A DNA stretch of 64,000 nt from assembly GCF_020554865.1 (NCBI RefSeq), contig NZ_JAJCIC010000024.1, positions 1-64,000 of the forward strand, in the 5' to 3' direction. Made by a program: the position numbers and the translations under genes. This stretch comes from Lacrimispora sp. 210928-DFI.3.58 (GTDB taxonomy: Bacteria > Bacillota > Clostridia > Lachnospirales > Lachnospiraceae). Under the pieces are notes generated by a model, which saw only the letters and a list, made by a program, of their open reading frames with translations, did no database searches and was not told the DNA's origin. Shown here in pieces: positions 1 through 9,523 of the stretch; the stretch's first letter is position 1, and every line of letters begins with the position of its first letter.

Positions 1-38
1 ACGCCGCCGCCCGCCATCGAGCAGAGTTTTACACCTAA

Positions 39-125
39 TTGGGGATAAAACAGCTGATGGCCGGTGGCGGTGTAGCACTGATCGGCACGACTCTGGTGCC
101 GCTGCTTTCCGGTCTGTTCGGTTAA
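39..125 (+). pseudogene. C-terminal piece of a Maff2-type small membrane protein, partial
   Basis: Read backwards from the TAA at 123-125, the frame encodes a glycine-rich hydrophobic tail containing IKQLMAGGGVALIG and ending LLSGLFG. This resembles the C-terminus of Maff2-family small membrane proteins, which sit just before the VirB6-like gene in related ICEs. In the same frame a TAA at 36-38 interrupts the reading. The upstream 35 bases stay open only in another frame, so the gene is either broken here or joined to a different upstream sequence. The window edge prevents a decision, and the family name rests on a short tail. Confidence 0.4.
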
Positions 126-317
126 GCAAAGGCTGTCGGAGCGAAGATTCCGACCGGGCGGCGAAAGCTGCCTGTTACATAGTCAGGTGCAGGCAATCTC
201 CGCAGCTGGCTATTTTCTGCGCTCTCCGGCAGGTGCACATGTTGGAAGTATGACGCAGAACCGCAGTTTAGAATCGCACCGGCTGATAGGCCGGACAAGT
301 TACAGGAGGACAAATCT

Positions 318-416
318 ATGGCGTTTCTTACTACAACTGCATCGGCACTGTCTCTTTTCTCACAGCTGTTCATGCTTCTGTCCCGGATGGCGAAGCTGTT
401 CGGCGTGTTTGCGTAA
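318..416 (+). CDS. 32-residue hydrophobic peptide of the transfer operon
   Basis: An ATG at 318 follows a good ribosome site (AGGAGG at 304-309) and opens a 32-codon frame. It encodes one hydrophobic stretch rich in Leu, Phe and Ser, ending LFGVFA. It stops 15 bases before the VirB6-like gene, in the same direction. The N-terminus (MAFLTTTAS) recalls Maff2-type proteins, but it is too short for a family call. A single-pass membrane peptide of the conjugation channel is an inference from position and composition only. The 192 bases before it hold no other gene but include two GNRA-like or similar short hairpins near 131-172. Confidence 0.5.
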   Translation: MAFLTTTASALSLFSQLFMLLSRMAKLFGVFA

Positions 417-431
417 GAAAGGAGGCGGCTC

Positions 432-1298
432 ATGCAGAGTATCCTTGAACAGATCACAGATTGGCTCAAGAGCATGATCATCAGCGGCATCATGGGAAAT
501 CTTTCAGGGATGTTCGATTCGGTCAACCAGCAGGTTGGACAGATCGCAGGCGATGTGGGAACCACACCGGCGAACTTTTCACCTGCGGTCTTTTCTATGA
601 TCCGCAACATCTCGGAATCCGTGATCCTGCCCATTGCCGGAATGGTGCTGACATTCATCGCCTGTTATGAGCTGATCCAGATGCTTATCGAGCATAACAA
701 TCTGGCAAATTTCGAGACCTGGACATTTTTCAAATGGGTCTTTAAGACCTTTCTGGCAGTGACTCTGATCTCGAACACATTCAATATCACGATGGCTGTC
801 TTTGATGTGGCACAGCAAGTGATCTCTCGAAGCGGCGGTCTGATTTCCGGCAGTACGTCCGTCAGTGATGCGACCCTGACAGCAATGCAGGCTACACTGG
901 AAGGAATGGACTTGGGACCGTTGCTGGGACTGTATTTGCAGACCTTTGTGGTTCAGGTCACGATGCTGGCGTTGTCGGCTATCATCTTTGTCATCGTGTA
1001 TGGCCGAATGGTGGAAATATATCTCATGGTGAGCCTTGCACCGATCCCGTTCGCAACCTTTGGCAACCATGAGCAGAGCCATACCGGTCAAAACTATCTG
1101 CGCTCCCTGTTTGCACTGGGATTCCAGGGATTTCTTATCATAATCTGTGTAGGCATCTATGCAGTTCTGATTCAGAACCTGTCCTTTTCGGATAACATTA
1201 TCAGCAGCATTTGGGGCGTTATGGGTTATACGGTTTTGCTGGCATTTACCCTATTTAAGACGGGAAGCCTCGCGAAATCCGTGTTTGCAGCGCACTAA
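432..1298 (+). CDS. VirB6/TrbL-like conjugation membrane protein
   Basis: The 288-residue protein has an N-terminal amphipathic segment and about five to six hydrophobic helices, spread over residues 60-80, 95-120, 165-200 and 215-285. This pattern is typical of the VirB6-like inner-membrane component of Gram-positive type IV secretion channels. The stretch around LAPIPFATFGNHE, between the second-last membrane segments, matches the conserved loop I know from ICE members of this group. The gene has a GGAGG-type ribosome site and is followed 18 bases later by the PrgI gene, then VirB4: the usual channel order. Role in forming the membrane pore is inferred from family and context. Confidence 0.82.
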   Translation: MQSILEQITDWLKSMIISGIMGNLSGMFDSVNQQVGQIAGDVGTTPANFSPAVFSMIRNISESVILPIAGMVLTFIACYELIQMLIEHNNLANFETWTFFKWVFKTFLAVTLISNTFNITMAVFDVAQQVISRSGGLISGSTSVSDATLTAMQATLEGMDLGPLLGLYLQTFVVQVTMLALSAIIFVIVYGRMVEIYLMVSLAPIPFATFGNHEQSHTGQNYLRSLFALGFQGFLIIICVGIYAVLIQNLSFSDNIISSIWGVMGYTVLLAFTLFKTGSLAKSVFAAH

Positions 1299-1316
1299 GG
1301 AGAGGAGGAATGATTC

Positions 1317-1709
1317 ATGGCATCTTATATTTCTGTGCCGCGAGACCTTTCAAAGGTCAAAACCAAGGTATTTATGAACCTGACCAAACGGCAGATTCTC
1401 TGCTTCGGAGCCGGTGCGCTGATTGGCGTTCCGGTTTTCTTTTTGCTTAAATCCAGCGGGAATCTTAGTCTTGCTGCACTTGGCATGATGGCAGTGATGC
1501 TGCCGCTTTTCTTTCTTGCCATGTATGAGAAAGATGGTCAGCCGCTGGAAGTGGTGGCAAAGCACTTCTATGAGGCAAAGTTCAAGCGGCCGAAAACGCG
1601 GCCTTACAAAACAAAAAATTACTATGCACTGCTGGTTCAGCAGGCAGACGTGGAAATGGAGGTAAATCGCATTGTTCAAAATTCTCGAAAAGCTGACAGC
1701 GAAGAATAA
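1317..1709 (+). CDS. PrgI-family conjugation membrane protein
   Basis: This is a 130-residue protein with the typical PrgI layout: a short cytoplasmic start with PRDLS, a TKRQILCFG segment, two adjacent hydrophobic helices at about residues 28-48 and 52-70, then a basic tail. PrgI/TcpE-like proteins sit in the membrane and act with the VirB4 ATPase in Gram-positive conjugation. The gene lies directly between the VirB6-like and VirB4-like genes with strong ribosome sites, so all three are probably translated from one transcript. The last 38 bases would overlap the VirB4 gene if the latter used its upstream TTG start. Confidence 0.82.
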   Translation: MASYISVPRDLSKVKTKVFMNLTKRQILCFGAGALIGVPVFFLLKSSGNLSLAALGMMAVMLPLFFLAMYEKDGQPLEVVAKHFYEAKFKRPKTRPYKTKNYYALLVQQADVEMEVNRIVQNSRKADSEE

Positions 1710-1728
1710 AAAGCAGGAGGACATCCGA

Positions 1729-4116
1729 ATGCCGTCCCATCTGTCAGCCGCAGAGCAGAAACAGGTGCAGATGGTGATCGACCGTGCAAGGGGTGACCGC
1801 ACGGTTCCGCATTCGGCACAGGAGAGCATTCCTTTTCAGCGGATGTTCCCGGACGGTATTTGCCGTGTGACGGACAACTACTACACCAAAACCATCCAGT
1901 TTCAGGACATCAATTATCAGCTGGCACAACAGGAAGATCAGACGGCTATCTTTGAGGAATGGTGCAGCTTCCTGAACTTCTTTGATTCCAGCATCCGCTT
2001 TGAGCTTTCTTTTATGAATATGGCTACGGATGCCTCGAATTTTGAGAAGATGGTACGCATCCCGTACCAGAAGGATCATTTCAATCCGGTGCGCACGGAG
2101 TACAGCACCATGCTCCGCCGTCAGCTTGCCCAGGGCAACAACGGCCTGACCAAGACGAAGTACCTGACATTTGGCATTGAGGCGGAATCCATGAAACAGG
2201 CAAAGCCGAGGCTCATTCATATTGAGATCGACCTGATGAACAACTTCAAACGCTTGGGTGTCCGGGCAAAATTGCTGAACGGCAAGGAACGGCTTCATCT
2301 GATGCACGATATGTTCCACATGGGTGACCATGACCGATTCAATTTCGATTGGAAGTGGTTGCCAGAGAGCGGGCTGTCGGTAAAGGATTTTATTGCGCCG
2401 ACCGGTTTTGCCTTTCCGAAAAACCGTATTTTTCAGATGGGCGGGATGTATGGCTCCATGTCCTATCTCCAGATCACGGCTTCCGACCTGTCGGATCAGC
2501 TGCTGAAGGATTTTCTGGATATGGAATCCAGCCAGATCGTGACTATGCACATTCAGTCGGTAGACCAGAATAAAGCAATCAAATCCATCAAGCACACCAT
2601 TACGGAGCTGGATCGTTCCAAGATTGAGGAACAGAAGAAAGCTGTCCGTTCCGGATACGATATGGACATCATTCCGTCAGATTTGGCAACTTACGGCAAG
2701 GACGCAAAGGCACTGCTGAAGGAATTGCAGAGCCAGAATGAGCGTATGTTCCTGCTGACCTTTCTGGTGATGAACACCGGCGAGACGGAGCAGGAGCTGG
2801 AAACCAATGTGTTTCAAGCTTCCAGTATCGCGCAGAAGTACAACTGCAACCTGCGCCGTCTGGACTTTCAGCAGGAGCAGGGGCTGATGAGCTGTCTGCC
2901 GCTGGCACAGAACCTGATTGAGATTCAGCGCAGCATGACTACCAGCAGCACGGCAATTTTCGTTCCGTTTACCACCCAGGAACTGTTTCAGACCGGGAAA
3001 GAGGCTCTGTACTATGGGCTGAATGCTCTGTCCAACAACCTGATTATGGTTGACCGGAAAAAGCTCAAAAACCCAAACGGGCTGATTCTGGGTACTCCCG
3101 GTTCCGGTAAATCCTTCTCTGCCAAGAGAGAAATCGCCAATGCGTTCCTGGTGACGGATGACGATGTAATTGTGTGCGATCCGGAAGCCGAGTACACGGC
3201 ACTGGTGAAGAAATTTGAGGGGCAGGTCATTAAAATCAGCCCTTCCAGCACGCAGTATATCAACCCGATGGACATCAATGCGAACTATTCGGAAGAGGAT
3301 AATCCGATTGCCCTGAAAGCAGATTTCATCCTGTCCCTGTGTGAGCTGATTGTGGGCGGAAAAGAAGGCTTGCAGCCGGTAGAAAAGACGGTCATCGACC
3401 GATGTGTGCATCAAATTTACCAGACCTATTTTGAGAATCCGGTGCCGGAGAACATGCCGGTGTTGCAGGACTTGTACGAGGCACTGCTCCGGCAGGATGA
3501 AAAGGAAGCACACCATGTGGCAACGGCACTGGAAATCTATGTGACCGGTTCGCTGAACCTGTTTAACCACCGCACCAACGTAGATATCAATAACCGGCTG
3601 GTCTGCTATGACATCAAGGAGCTGGGCAAGCAGCTGAAAAAGATCGGTATGCTGGTGGTGCAGGATCAGGTCTGGGGGCGTGTAACCGCCAACCGCAATG
3701 CCGGTAAAGCCACCCGCTACTATATGGACGAGTTCCATCTGCTTTTGAAAGAAGAGCAGACAGCGGCTTACAGCGTGGAAATCTGGAAGCGATTCCGTAA
3801 ATGGGGTGGTATTCCCACCGGCATCACCCAGAACGTAAAAGATCTGCTTTCTTCCCGCGAAGTGACGAACATTTTTGAGAACAGCGACTTCATTTATATG
3901 CTGAATCAGGCAGCCGGTGACCGTCAGATTCTGGCGGATCAGCTGAATATCAGCCCGCACCAGCTGTCCTATGTGACTCACTCCGGCGAAGGCGAAGGAC
4001 TGCTGTTCTACGGAAATGTGATTTTGCCGTTCGTTGATCGTTTCCCGACCGATCTGGAACTGTACCGGATTATGACGACAAAATTAACCGAAGTGCAGGA
4101 AGTAAAGGGGGTGTAA
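1729..4116 (+). CDS. VirB4-like conjugation ATPase
   Basis: This is the motor ATPase of the conjugation channel. From the ATG at 1729 it has 795 residues. The Walker A motif GTPGSGKSF starts near residue 455, and an acidic Walker B-like YYMDEFHLLL and a TGITQNVKDLL segment follow in the C-terminal RecA-like half. The N-terminal half is the VirB4 family domain that contacts membrane partners. I prefer the ATG at 1729 because AGGAGG lies at 1715-1720. An in-frame TTG at 1672, also with a GGAGG-like site, would add 19 residues and overlap prgI. It ends three bases before the NlpC/P60 gene, consistent with one operon. Confidence 0.9.
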   Translation: MPSHLSAAEQKQVQMVIDRARGDRTVPHSAQESIPFQRMFPDGICRVTDNYYTKTIQFQDINYQLAQQEDQTAIFEEWCSFLNFFDSSIRFELSFMNMATDASNFEKMVRIPYQKDHFNPVRTEYSTMLRRQLAQGNNGLTKTKYLTFGIEAESMKQAKPRLIHIEIDLMNNFKRLGVRAKLLNGKERLHLMHDMFHMGDHDRFNFDWKWLPESGLSVKDFIAPTGFAFPKNRIFQMGGMYGSMSYLQITASDLSDQLLKDFLDMESSQIVTMHIQSVDQNKAIKSIKHTITELDRSKIEEQKKAVRSGYDMDIIPSDLATYGKDAKALLKELQSQNERMFLLTFLVMNTGETEQELETNVFQASSIAQKYNCNLRRLDFQQEQGLMSCLPLAQNLIEIQRSMTTSSTAIFVPFTTQELFQTGKEALYYGLNALSNNLIMVDRKKLKNPNGLILGTPGSGKSFSAKREIANAFLVTDDDVIVCDPEAEYTALVKKFEGQVIKISPSSTQYINPMDINANYSEEDNPIALKADFILSLCELIVGGKEGLQPVEKTVIDRCVHQIYQTYFENPVPENMPVLQDLYEALLRQDEKEAHHVATALEIYVTGSLNLFNHRTNVDINNRLVCYDIKELGKQLKKIGMLVVQDQVWGRVTANRNAGKATRYYMDEFHLLLKEEQTAAYSVEIWKRFRKWGGIPTGITQNVKDLLSSREVTNIFENSDFIYMLNQAAGDRQILADQLNISPHQLSYVTHSGEGEGLLFYGNVILPFVDRFPTDLELYRIMTTKLTEVQEVKGV

Positions 4117-4119
4117 GCG

Positions 4120-5889
4120 ATGGCTGGCAAGAAAAATCCGAATCTCGGAGACAAGCTGCGGCAGGAGCGCGAGGGTGCGGAGAACACCCTTCGCGATTCC
4201 AGGAACAAAGCCGCCGATAGCAGTACGGGAGACAGCAACAAGAAAAAAGCGGAACACCGAAGGCAGATTCGTCACGAGGCCGATCTTGCCAAGATGCGCA
4301 GCAAGAAGCTGAAATCGGAGCAAGAGGTAAAGGCGAAGAAGAATGCAGCCGCTTCCGGGAAAAAGGGCGGAAAGCCTAAGAAGCCGGGAAATCTTGCGGC
4401 AGATGCACTTTCAGCCAAAGCGCATCAGAGTGTGCGCAATGCCGACCAGGATAATAATTCCGGTGTGGAGGCAGCGCATTTTACCGAAGGTTCAGCGGAA
4501 AGTGCAGCCCGTGCCGGTTCTCGGTTCCAATATGGTCGAAAGCTGCGGCAGTACAAAAAGTTGGAGCGGCTGGAGAAAAAAGCAGATAAAGATGCCGTAG
4601 ATTCCATCTTTGCGGAACGCATGAAGTCTGATCCGCAGGCTGGCTCGAATTTCTTTTCCCGATGGCGGCAGAAGCAGGCCATCAAAAAAGAGTATGCCGC
4701 TACGAAGGCAGGTGCGGCCGCTGCGGAGAACACAGCAGCTGGCACAGCCAAAGCTGCGCAGGGTACTGTCAGTATAACGGAAAAGGCATTTCAGTTTGTG
4801 CAGAGCCACTCGCATATCATCATCGGTATCGCAGCCGTGGGACTGCTTGTTTTGGTGATTGCCGGGTCGGTTTCGTCATGCTCCGTCTTGATCAATGGCG
4901 GCGGCAATGTGGTGCTGGGGACTTCCTACACGGCAGAAGATGAAGATTTGAAAGGCGTGGAGATGGATTATACCAAGCTGGAAGATAAACTTCGCAAACA
5001 AATCGACCGCATTGAAACCGACCATCCGGGTTATGACGAGTATCGCTACAATCTGGCAGAGATTGGTCACAATCCCTATGAGCTTGCTTCTCTGTTGACC
5101 GTAGAATTTGAAAACTATACGAGAAGCCAGGTGCAGGCGCGGCTCCAGAGTATTTTTGAAGCGCAGTATGAGTTGAAGCTGGTGGAAAAGGTGGAAATCC
5201 GGACGAGGAAAGAAACCCGTGTGGGTTATAGTTACAATCCGATCACCGGAACCGGACACACCTACACTTATCAGGTGACGGTACAGTATGAGTATAAAAT
5301 CCTCAATGTAACGCTGCTCAATCGAGGCGTGGACTATGTTGCCAGAAATTCCGGCCTTACAGATGACCAGCTGCAACGCTACGAAGTCACACTGGAGTGT
5401 CGGGGCAATCGAGATGACCTGTTTGCAGGCATTGCATTTGCAACGCCGGATGGCGCAGGCTCCAGCGGAGAATATCAGGATTACGACATTCCGGGCGAAG
5501 CTCTGACGGATGAAAAATTCCGGAAGATGATTACAGAAGCTGAGAAATATCTCGGTTATCCCTATGTTTGGGGCGGCAGCTCGCCGAGTACCAGTTTTGA
5601 CTGCTCCGGTTTTGTAAGCTGGGTCATCAACCACTGCGGCAATGGCTGGAATGTAGGCAGGCAGACGGCCAACGGTCTGATGGGAAAATGCGACATTATC
5701 CCGAAGAGTGAGGCAAAGCCCGGAGACCTGATCTTCTTCCAGAAAACCTACAACACCAGCGGAGCGTCCCATGTGGGCATTTACGTCGGCAACGGGATGA
5801 TGATCCACTGCGGAAACCCAATTTCCTATGCTTCCATTGAGACGAACTACTGGCGGCAGCACTACTACTGCATGGGAAGAATTCGATAA
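4120..5889 (+). CDS. Membrane-anchored NlpC/P60 peptidoglycan hydrolase of the transfer apparatus
   Basis: The 589-residue protein has a highly charged Lys/Ala/Glu-rich cytoplasmic part (residues 1-225). One transmembrane helix follows at about 232-254, then a roughly 200-residue external domain, then a C-terminal NlpC/P60 cysteine peptidase. The catalytic Cys is in DCSGFV (residue 495) and the catalytic His in SHVGIYVG (residue 551). Such enzymes cut peptidoglycan stem peptides so that the channel can cross the wall; Tn916 Orf14 and CD1107-type ICE proteins play this role. It lies directly after the VirB4 gene. The external middle part probably contacts the channel, by analogy with VirB8-like domains; I cannot show that from sequence alone. 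Confidence 0.87.
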   Translation: MAGKKNPNLGDKLRQEREGAENTLRDSRNKAADSSTGDSNKKKAEHRRQIRHEADLAKMRSKKLKSEQEVKAKKNAAASGKKGGKPKKPGNLAADALSAKAHQSVRNADQDNNSGVEAAHFTEGSAESAARAGSRFQYGRKLRQYKKLERLEKKADKDAVDSIFAERMKSDPQAGSNFFSRWRQKQAIKKEYAATKAGAAAAENTAAGTAKAAQGTVSITEKAFQFVQSHSHIIIGIAAVGLLVLVIAGSVSSCSVLINGGGNVVLGTSYTAEDEDLKGVEMDYTKLEDKLRKQIDRIETDHPGYDEYRYNLAEIGHNPYELASLLTVEFENYTRSQVQARLQSIFEAQYELKLVEKVEIRTRKETRVGYSYNPITGTGHTYTYQVTVQYEYKILNVTLLNRGVDYVARNSGLTDDQLQRYEVTLECRGNRDDLFAGIAFATPDGAGSSGEYQDYDIPGEALTDEKFRKMITEAEKYLGYPYVWGGSSPSTSFDCSGFVSWVINHCGNGWNVGRQTANGLMGKCDIIPKSEAKPGDLIFFQKTYNTSGASHVGIYVGNGMMIHCGNPISYASIETNYWRQHYYCMGRIR

Positions 5890-5924
5890 AAATAGGGCGT
5901 TTATTCGCCCGGAAAGGACAGAGT

Positions 5925-6176
5925 ATGAGCTTGAAACTGGAAAAGATTGCTGCGGAGCGGGAGAAAGCCCGCAGAAAACGCGATGAGTGGGAGGAACGCA
6001 GAAAGGAATGGGACAGAAAGTACCATGAGCAGGAAAACAGCGAAATCTGTGAAATGGTACATGCCCAGAGCCTGACCCCGGAACAGCTGGCAGTCATCAT
6101 TCAGATGGCGCAGGCTGCGGTTCCCAACCCGGAAAACATGAAACTGGACGAGAAAGAAACGGAGGATATGGAATGA
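5925..6176 (+). CDS. DUF4315-like small charged protein
   Basis: This 83-residue protein is almost entirely helical and charged. A basic/acidic coiled-coil-like N-terminus (KLEKIAAEREKARRKR) is followed by LTPEQLAVIIQMAQAAVPNP. This is the appearance of DUF4315-family proteins encoded between the NlpC/P60 and DUF4366 genes in Firmicutes ICEs. The function is unknown. Its stop overlaps the start of the next gene by four bases (ATGA), indicating translational coupling. A ribosome site (GGAAAGGA) precedes the ATG. Confidence 0.72.
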   Translation: MSLKLEKIAAEREKARRKRDEWEERRKEWDRKYHEQENSEICEMVHAQSLTPEQLAVIIQMAQAAVPNPENMKLDEKETEDME

Positions 6177-7336
6177 AAAAGATGATGGCAATGCTGCTTG
6201 CCAGCGTGATGGTGGCAGGAACCTTTGCGACTACTGCGTTTGCCTATACGGGCGATGATGTGCAGAAGAACACATCTGTCAGTACCGCTGCGCAGGAAGC
6301 GGATGCAGCAGGAAGCGCAAATGCAGGGAAAACGGACAATACCGACAGCATCGAAATCGACCCGGATATGCAGGTGCTGCCGGATGGCTATGAGGTTTCT
6401 ACGGATGCGGATGGGAACCTGATCGTTACGGTGGGCGGCAAGGAATACAACATCGGCAGCGAAAAGTCTCGAAAGCAGATGGGTACAGTGGTGCCGGGTA
6501 TCACCAGCCTGCATTTTCGTTCCGGTCCCGGCATGGATCAGGAGATTATCGGATATCTGCATTCAGGCGATACGGTGGAGATTGTCGAAAAATGCGGTGA
6601 CTGGTATAAGGTGAACTTCAACGGCAAAACTGGGTATGCACATGGAAAGTACCTGAATGTCACGGATTCCGCAAAAGACAGCAGCATGTTCAGTGAAGAT
6701 GCGCTGAAGCTGTTTCTGGATCTGATGCAGAGTGGAATGTCATCCGAGGATGAGACGGAATCCAGTACAGCTTTGACTCCGGAAGGAAATATGACGCTGG
6801 TGGACGATATCGGTGAGGAAGAAGATAAATCCAGCCAGCAGTTCATTACGCTGGTGACAAAGGCGGGTAACACGTTTTATCTGATTATCGACCGCGATAA
6901 AGACGGCAACCAGAATGTGCATTTTCTGAATATGGTGGATGAGGCCGATCTGCTTGCGCTGATGGATGAAGAGGAAGCCGCCAAGTATCAGGAGAAGAAA
7001 CCGGAAGTCACGGAACCTGCTGAAACCGAAAAGCCGAAGGAGACGGAACCTGCACCGGAAGAGCAAAAAACAGAGAGCGAGCAGAAGAAAGCTTCCCCGC
7101 TCCCGATGATTATGCTGCTTCTGTTTGTGATCGGTGCAGCCGGTGTCGGCGGTTATCTTTATGTTAAGATGAAGGGCGTAAAGCCTGCGTCCAAGAAAAA
7201 TCAGCCGGACCCTGATGCGGATTATCACGATGAGGATGAAGACGCGCTCCAGCTGCCGGAGGATGACGGTGACGAGGACGAAGAAGTGGATGTAAACGAG
7301 GATTACGAAGCGGAATCGGATGATGAACCTGTCTAA
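6173..7336 (+). CDS. DUF4366-like secreted/membrane protein with SH3-type domain
   Basis: The 387-residue protein begins with a clear signal peptide (MKKMMAMLLASVMVAGTFATTAFA). It carries a bacterial SH3-like segment at about residues 100-165 (LHFRSGPGMDQEIIGYLHSGD and GDWYKVNFNGKTGYAHGKYL), a globular middle, and a Glu/Pro/Thr-rich linker. A transmembrane helix follows at about 308-330, then a short, very acidic cytoplasmic tail. The DUF4366 family has this topology and is confined largely to ICEs. Binding of wall peptidoglycan by the SH3 part near the NlpC/P60 hydrolase is plausible but inferred. It overlaps the DUF4315-like gene by four bases and ends before a terminator hairpin. Confidence 0.78.
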   Translation: MKKMMAMLLASVMVAGTFATTAFAYTGDDVQKNTSVSTAAQEADAAGSANAGKTDNTDSIEIDPDMQVLPDGYEVSTDADGNLIVTVGGKEYNIGSEKSRKQMGTVVPGITSLHFRSGPGMDQEIIGYLHSGDTVEIVEKCGDWYKVNFNGKTGYAHGKYLNVTDSAKDSSMFSEDALKLFLDLMQSGMSSEDETESSTALTPEGNMTLVDDIGEEEDKSSQQFITLVTKAGNTFYLIIDRDKDGNQNVHFLNMVDEADLLALMDEEEAAKYQEKKPEVTEPAETEKPKETEPAPEEQKTESEQKKASPLPMIMLLLFVIGAAGVGGYLYVKMKGVKPASKKNQPDPDADYHDEDEDALQLPEDDGDEDEEVDVNEDYEAESDDEPV

Positions 7337-7356
7337 TTAAGACTGTGTTGACCTGA

Positions 7357-7383
7357 GGGGCGGCTGAGAAGCCGTCCCTTTTA
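7357..7383 (+). terminator. Hairpin terminator after the DUF4366-like gene
   Basis: GGGGCGGCT pairs with AGCCGTCCC around a GAGA loop, and a T-rich CTTTTA follows. It lies 20 bases after the stop at 7336 and before the topoisomerase gene. It may be a partial terminator that separates channel genes from DNA-processing genes. Confidence 0.6.
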
Positions 7384-7444
7384 CATAGCAGTCATGTGCT
7401 TCGGTGCCTGGCTGCTAATTTTTTTGCGAAAGGAGCAGTATCGA

Positions 7445-9523
7445 ATGAAGCTTGTATTAGCGGAAAAGCCCTCAGTTGCCATGAATCTCTCGAAGGTGAT
7501 CGGAGCAAATCAGCGCGGGGACGGTTATATGGAGGGCAATGGTTACCTTGTCAGCTGGTGTGTGGGGCATCTGGTGGAACTTTCCCAGCCGGAAGCCTAT
7601 GATGAAAAATATGCTAAGTGGAGATATGATGATCTTCCAATTTTGCCGGAACATTGGCAGTATCAGGTGTCCGCCAGCACGAAAAAGCAGTTTGGAATCC
7701 TGAAAAAGCTCATGCAGAGGAAAGATGTGGAGAGCCTGATCTGTGCAACTGACGCAGGGCGTGAGGGAGAACTGATTTTCCGATTGGTTTACCATCAGTG
7801 CGGCTGCAAAAAGCCGGTAGAACGCCTGTGGATTTCCTCAATGGAGGACAGTGCTATCCGGGAAGGCTTTCAGAAGCTCAGACCGGGAACAGAATATGAT
7901 GCCTTATATGAGGCGGCGTTATGCCGGGAGCGTGCCGACTGGATTGTCGGAATCAACGCAACCCGGCTTTTTTCATGCCTGTATGGGCAGACCCTGAATG
8001 TGGGGCGCGTGATGACACCAACGCTTGCGATGGTGGTCATGCGGGATGCAGCTATTCGGGCGTTCAAGCCGGAACCATTCTACTCGGCAGAATTGAAATT
8101 CCGGGATTTTCAAGCGGGTGGTGAGCGGATGAAAGCAAAAGCAGATGCAGAAAAACTGGTGGCAGAGTGCTGTCAGGCGGGTAGTGCCATCATTACCAAG
8201 GTGGAGCAGAAAGAAAAATCAGAGAAGCCCCCGGCCTTGTTTGATCTGACATCGCTTCAGAGAGAAGCAAACCGGCAGCTGGGATTCACTGCCCAGCAGA
8301 CCTTGGATTACACGCAGGCTCTGTACGAGAAGAAACTCGTGACCTATCCCCGTACCGACAGCCGGTATCTGACGGATGATATGGCACCGCTTGTGCCGGA
8401 ACTTGTTTCCGTGATTCAGCAGAGCTTTCAGATTCAGCCGGATGCACCGGCACCGGTGAATACAGCACAGGTCATCAATACCAAGAAAGTTACCGATCAC
8501 CATGCTATTATCCCTACAAAAACAGCGGCGGGTTATGACATTTCCTCTCTTCCCAGTGGAGAACAGGCGATTCTTACCATGCTGACGGTGCGGCTGATTT
8601 GCGCGGTAGGCACTCCCTGCCGCTATGCAGAGACCATAGTAGAAGCCGAGTGCGCCGGTCAGAAGTTCCGCACGAAAGGCAAAACAGTCACGGATATGGG
8701 CTGGAGGCAATATGCAGGAAAGGCAGTTGAAGATGCTGAGAAGAATGCAGAGGCAGGTGAACTTCCGATACTTTCGGAAGGCATGACACTGGAACTTGCC
8801 GGTGTCGATCTGAAAGAGGGCAAGACCAGCCCGCCTAAGAGATTTACCGAAGATCTTCTGCTTTCAGCGATGGAGAGTGCCAGCTCGGATGAATTTCCGG
8901 CTGGTGTAGAGCGAAAAGGCATCGGCACACCAGCTACACGCGCTGCCATCATCGAAAAACTGGTGCAGAAAGGCTTTATCGAGCGTAGGGGTGATAAGAA
9001 AACGAAATACCTTTGCTCTACGGACAAGGGAAATGCGCTGGTGACGGTGGTGCCGGAACAGATTCAGTCTCCATCCATGACGGCAGACTGGGAGGAAAAA
9101 CTGCTGAAAATAGAACACGGCGAGTATGACAGCGATGCCTTTATGGGCGAAATCAGCAGCATGGTTAGCGGACTTGTTAAAACCTACGAGGCTGTAAAAG
9201 GAGCCGATGTGCTGATGCAGCCGGAACGCAAGGTCATTGGTTCCTGTCCCGCCTGCGGCAGTGATGTCTGCGAAACGGCAAAAGGATGGTTTTGCAGGGA
9301 TAAGAGCTGTAAATTTGCGCTCTGGAAGGAAAACAGGTTTTTTCAGACACTGGGAAAGCAGATGACAGAGGAACTGGCAAAGCAACTGGTAAATCGTGGA
9401 AAAGCACGGCTTACCCATTGCTATTCCAGGAAGTCCAATCGTTACTATGACACAACCGTTCATGTAGAGACCGGCGAGGACGGTGCAGCAGCATTTAAGC
9501 TGGAGTTTGGAGGTAAAAAATGA
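7445..9523 (+). CDS. topB: DNA topoisomerase III
   Basis: This type IA topoisomerase has 692 residues. It starts MKLVLAEKPSVA (TOPRIM, with the catalytic Glu of the AEKPS motif) and has the DAGREGELI acidic motif. The active-site tyrosine lies in VTYPRTDSRYL (Tyr301). A cysteine-bearing tail near residues 600-625 (CPACGSDVCETAKGWFCRD) resembles a zinc ribbon. I chose the ATG at 7445 because AAAGGAG precedes it and the family begins exactly there. It probably resolves DNA intermediates during transfer or replication of the element, as topB homologues do in other ICEs. Its stop overlaps the next start (ATGA). Confidence 0.93.
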   Translation: MKLVLAEKPSVAMNLSKVIGANQRGDGYMEGNGYLVSWCVGHLVELSQPEAYDEKYAKWRYDDLPILPEHWQYQVSASTKKQFGILKKLMQRKDVESLICATDAGREGELIFRLVYHQCGCKKPVERLWISSMEDSAIREGFQKLRPGTEYDALYEAALCRERADWIVGINATRLFSCLYGQTLNVGRVMTPTLAMVVMRDAAIRAFKPEPFYSAELKFRDFQAGGERMKAKADAEKLVAECCQAGSAIITKVEQKEKSEKPPALFDLTSLQREANRQLGFTAQQTLDYTQALYEKKLVTYPRTDSRYLTDDMAPLVPELVSVIQQSFQIQPDAPAPVNTAQVINTKKVTDHHAIIPTKTAAGYDISSLPSGEQAILTMLTVRLICAVGTPCRYAETIVEAECAGQKFRTKGKTVTDMGWRQYAGKAVEDAEKNAEAGELPILSEGMTLELAGVDLKEGKTSPPKRFTEDLLLSAMESASSDEFPAGVERKGIGTPATRAAIIEKLVQKGFIERRGDKKTKYLCSTDKGNALVTVVPEQIQSPSMTADWEEKLLKIEHGEYDSDAFMGEISSMVSGLVKTYEAVKGADVLMQPERKVIGSCPACGSDVCETAKGWFCRDKSCKFALWKENRFFQTLGKQMTEELAKQLVNRGKARLTHCYSRKSNRYYDTTVHVETGEDGAAAFKLEFGGKK

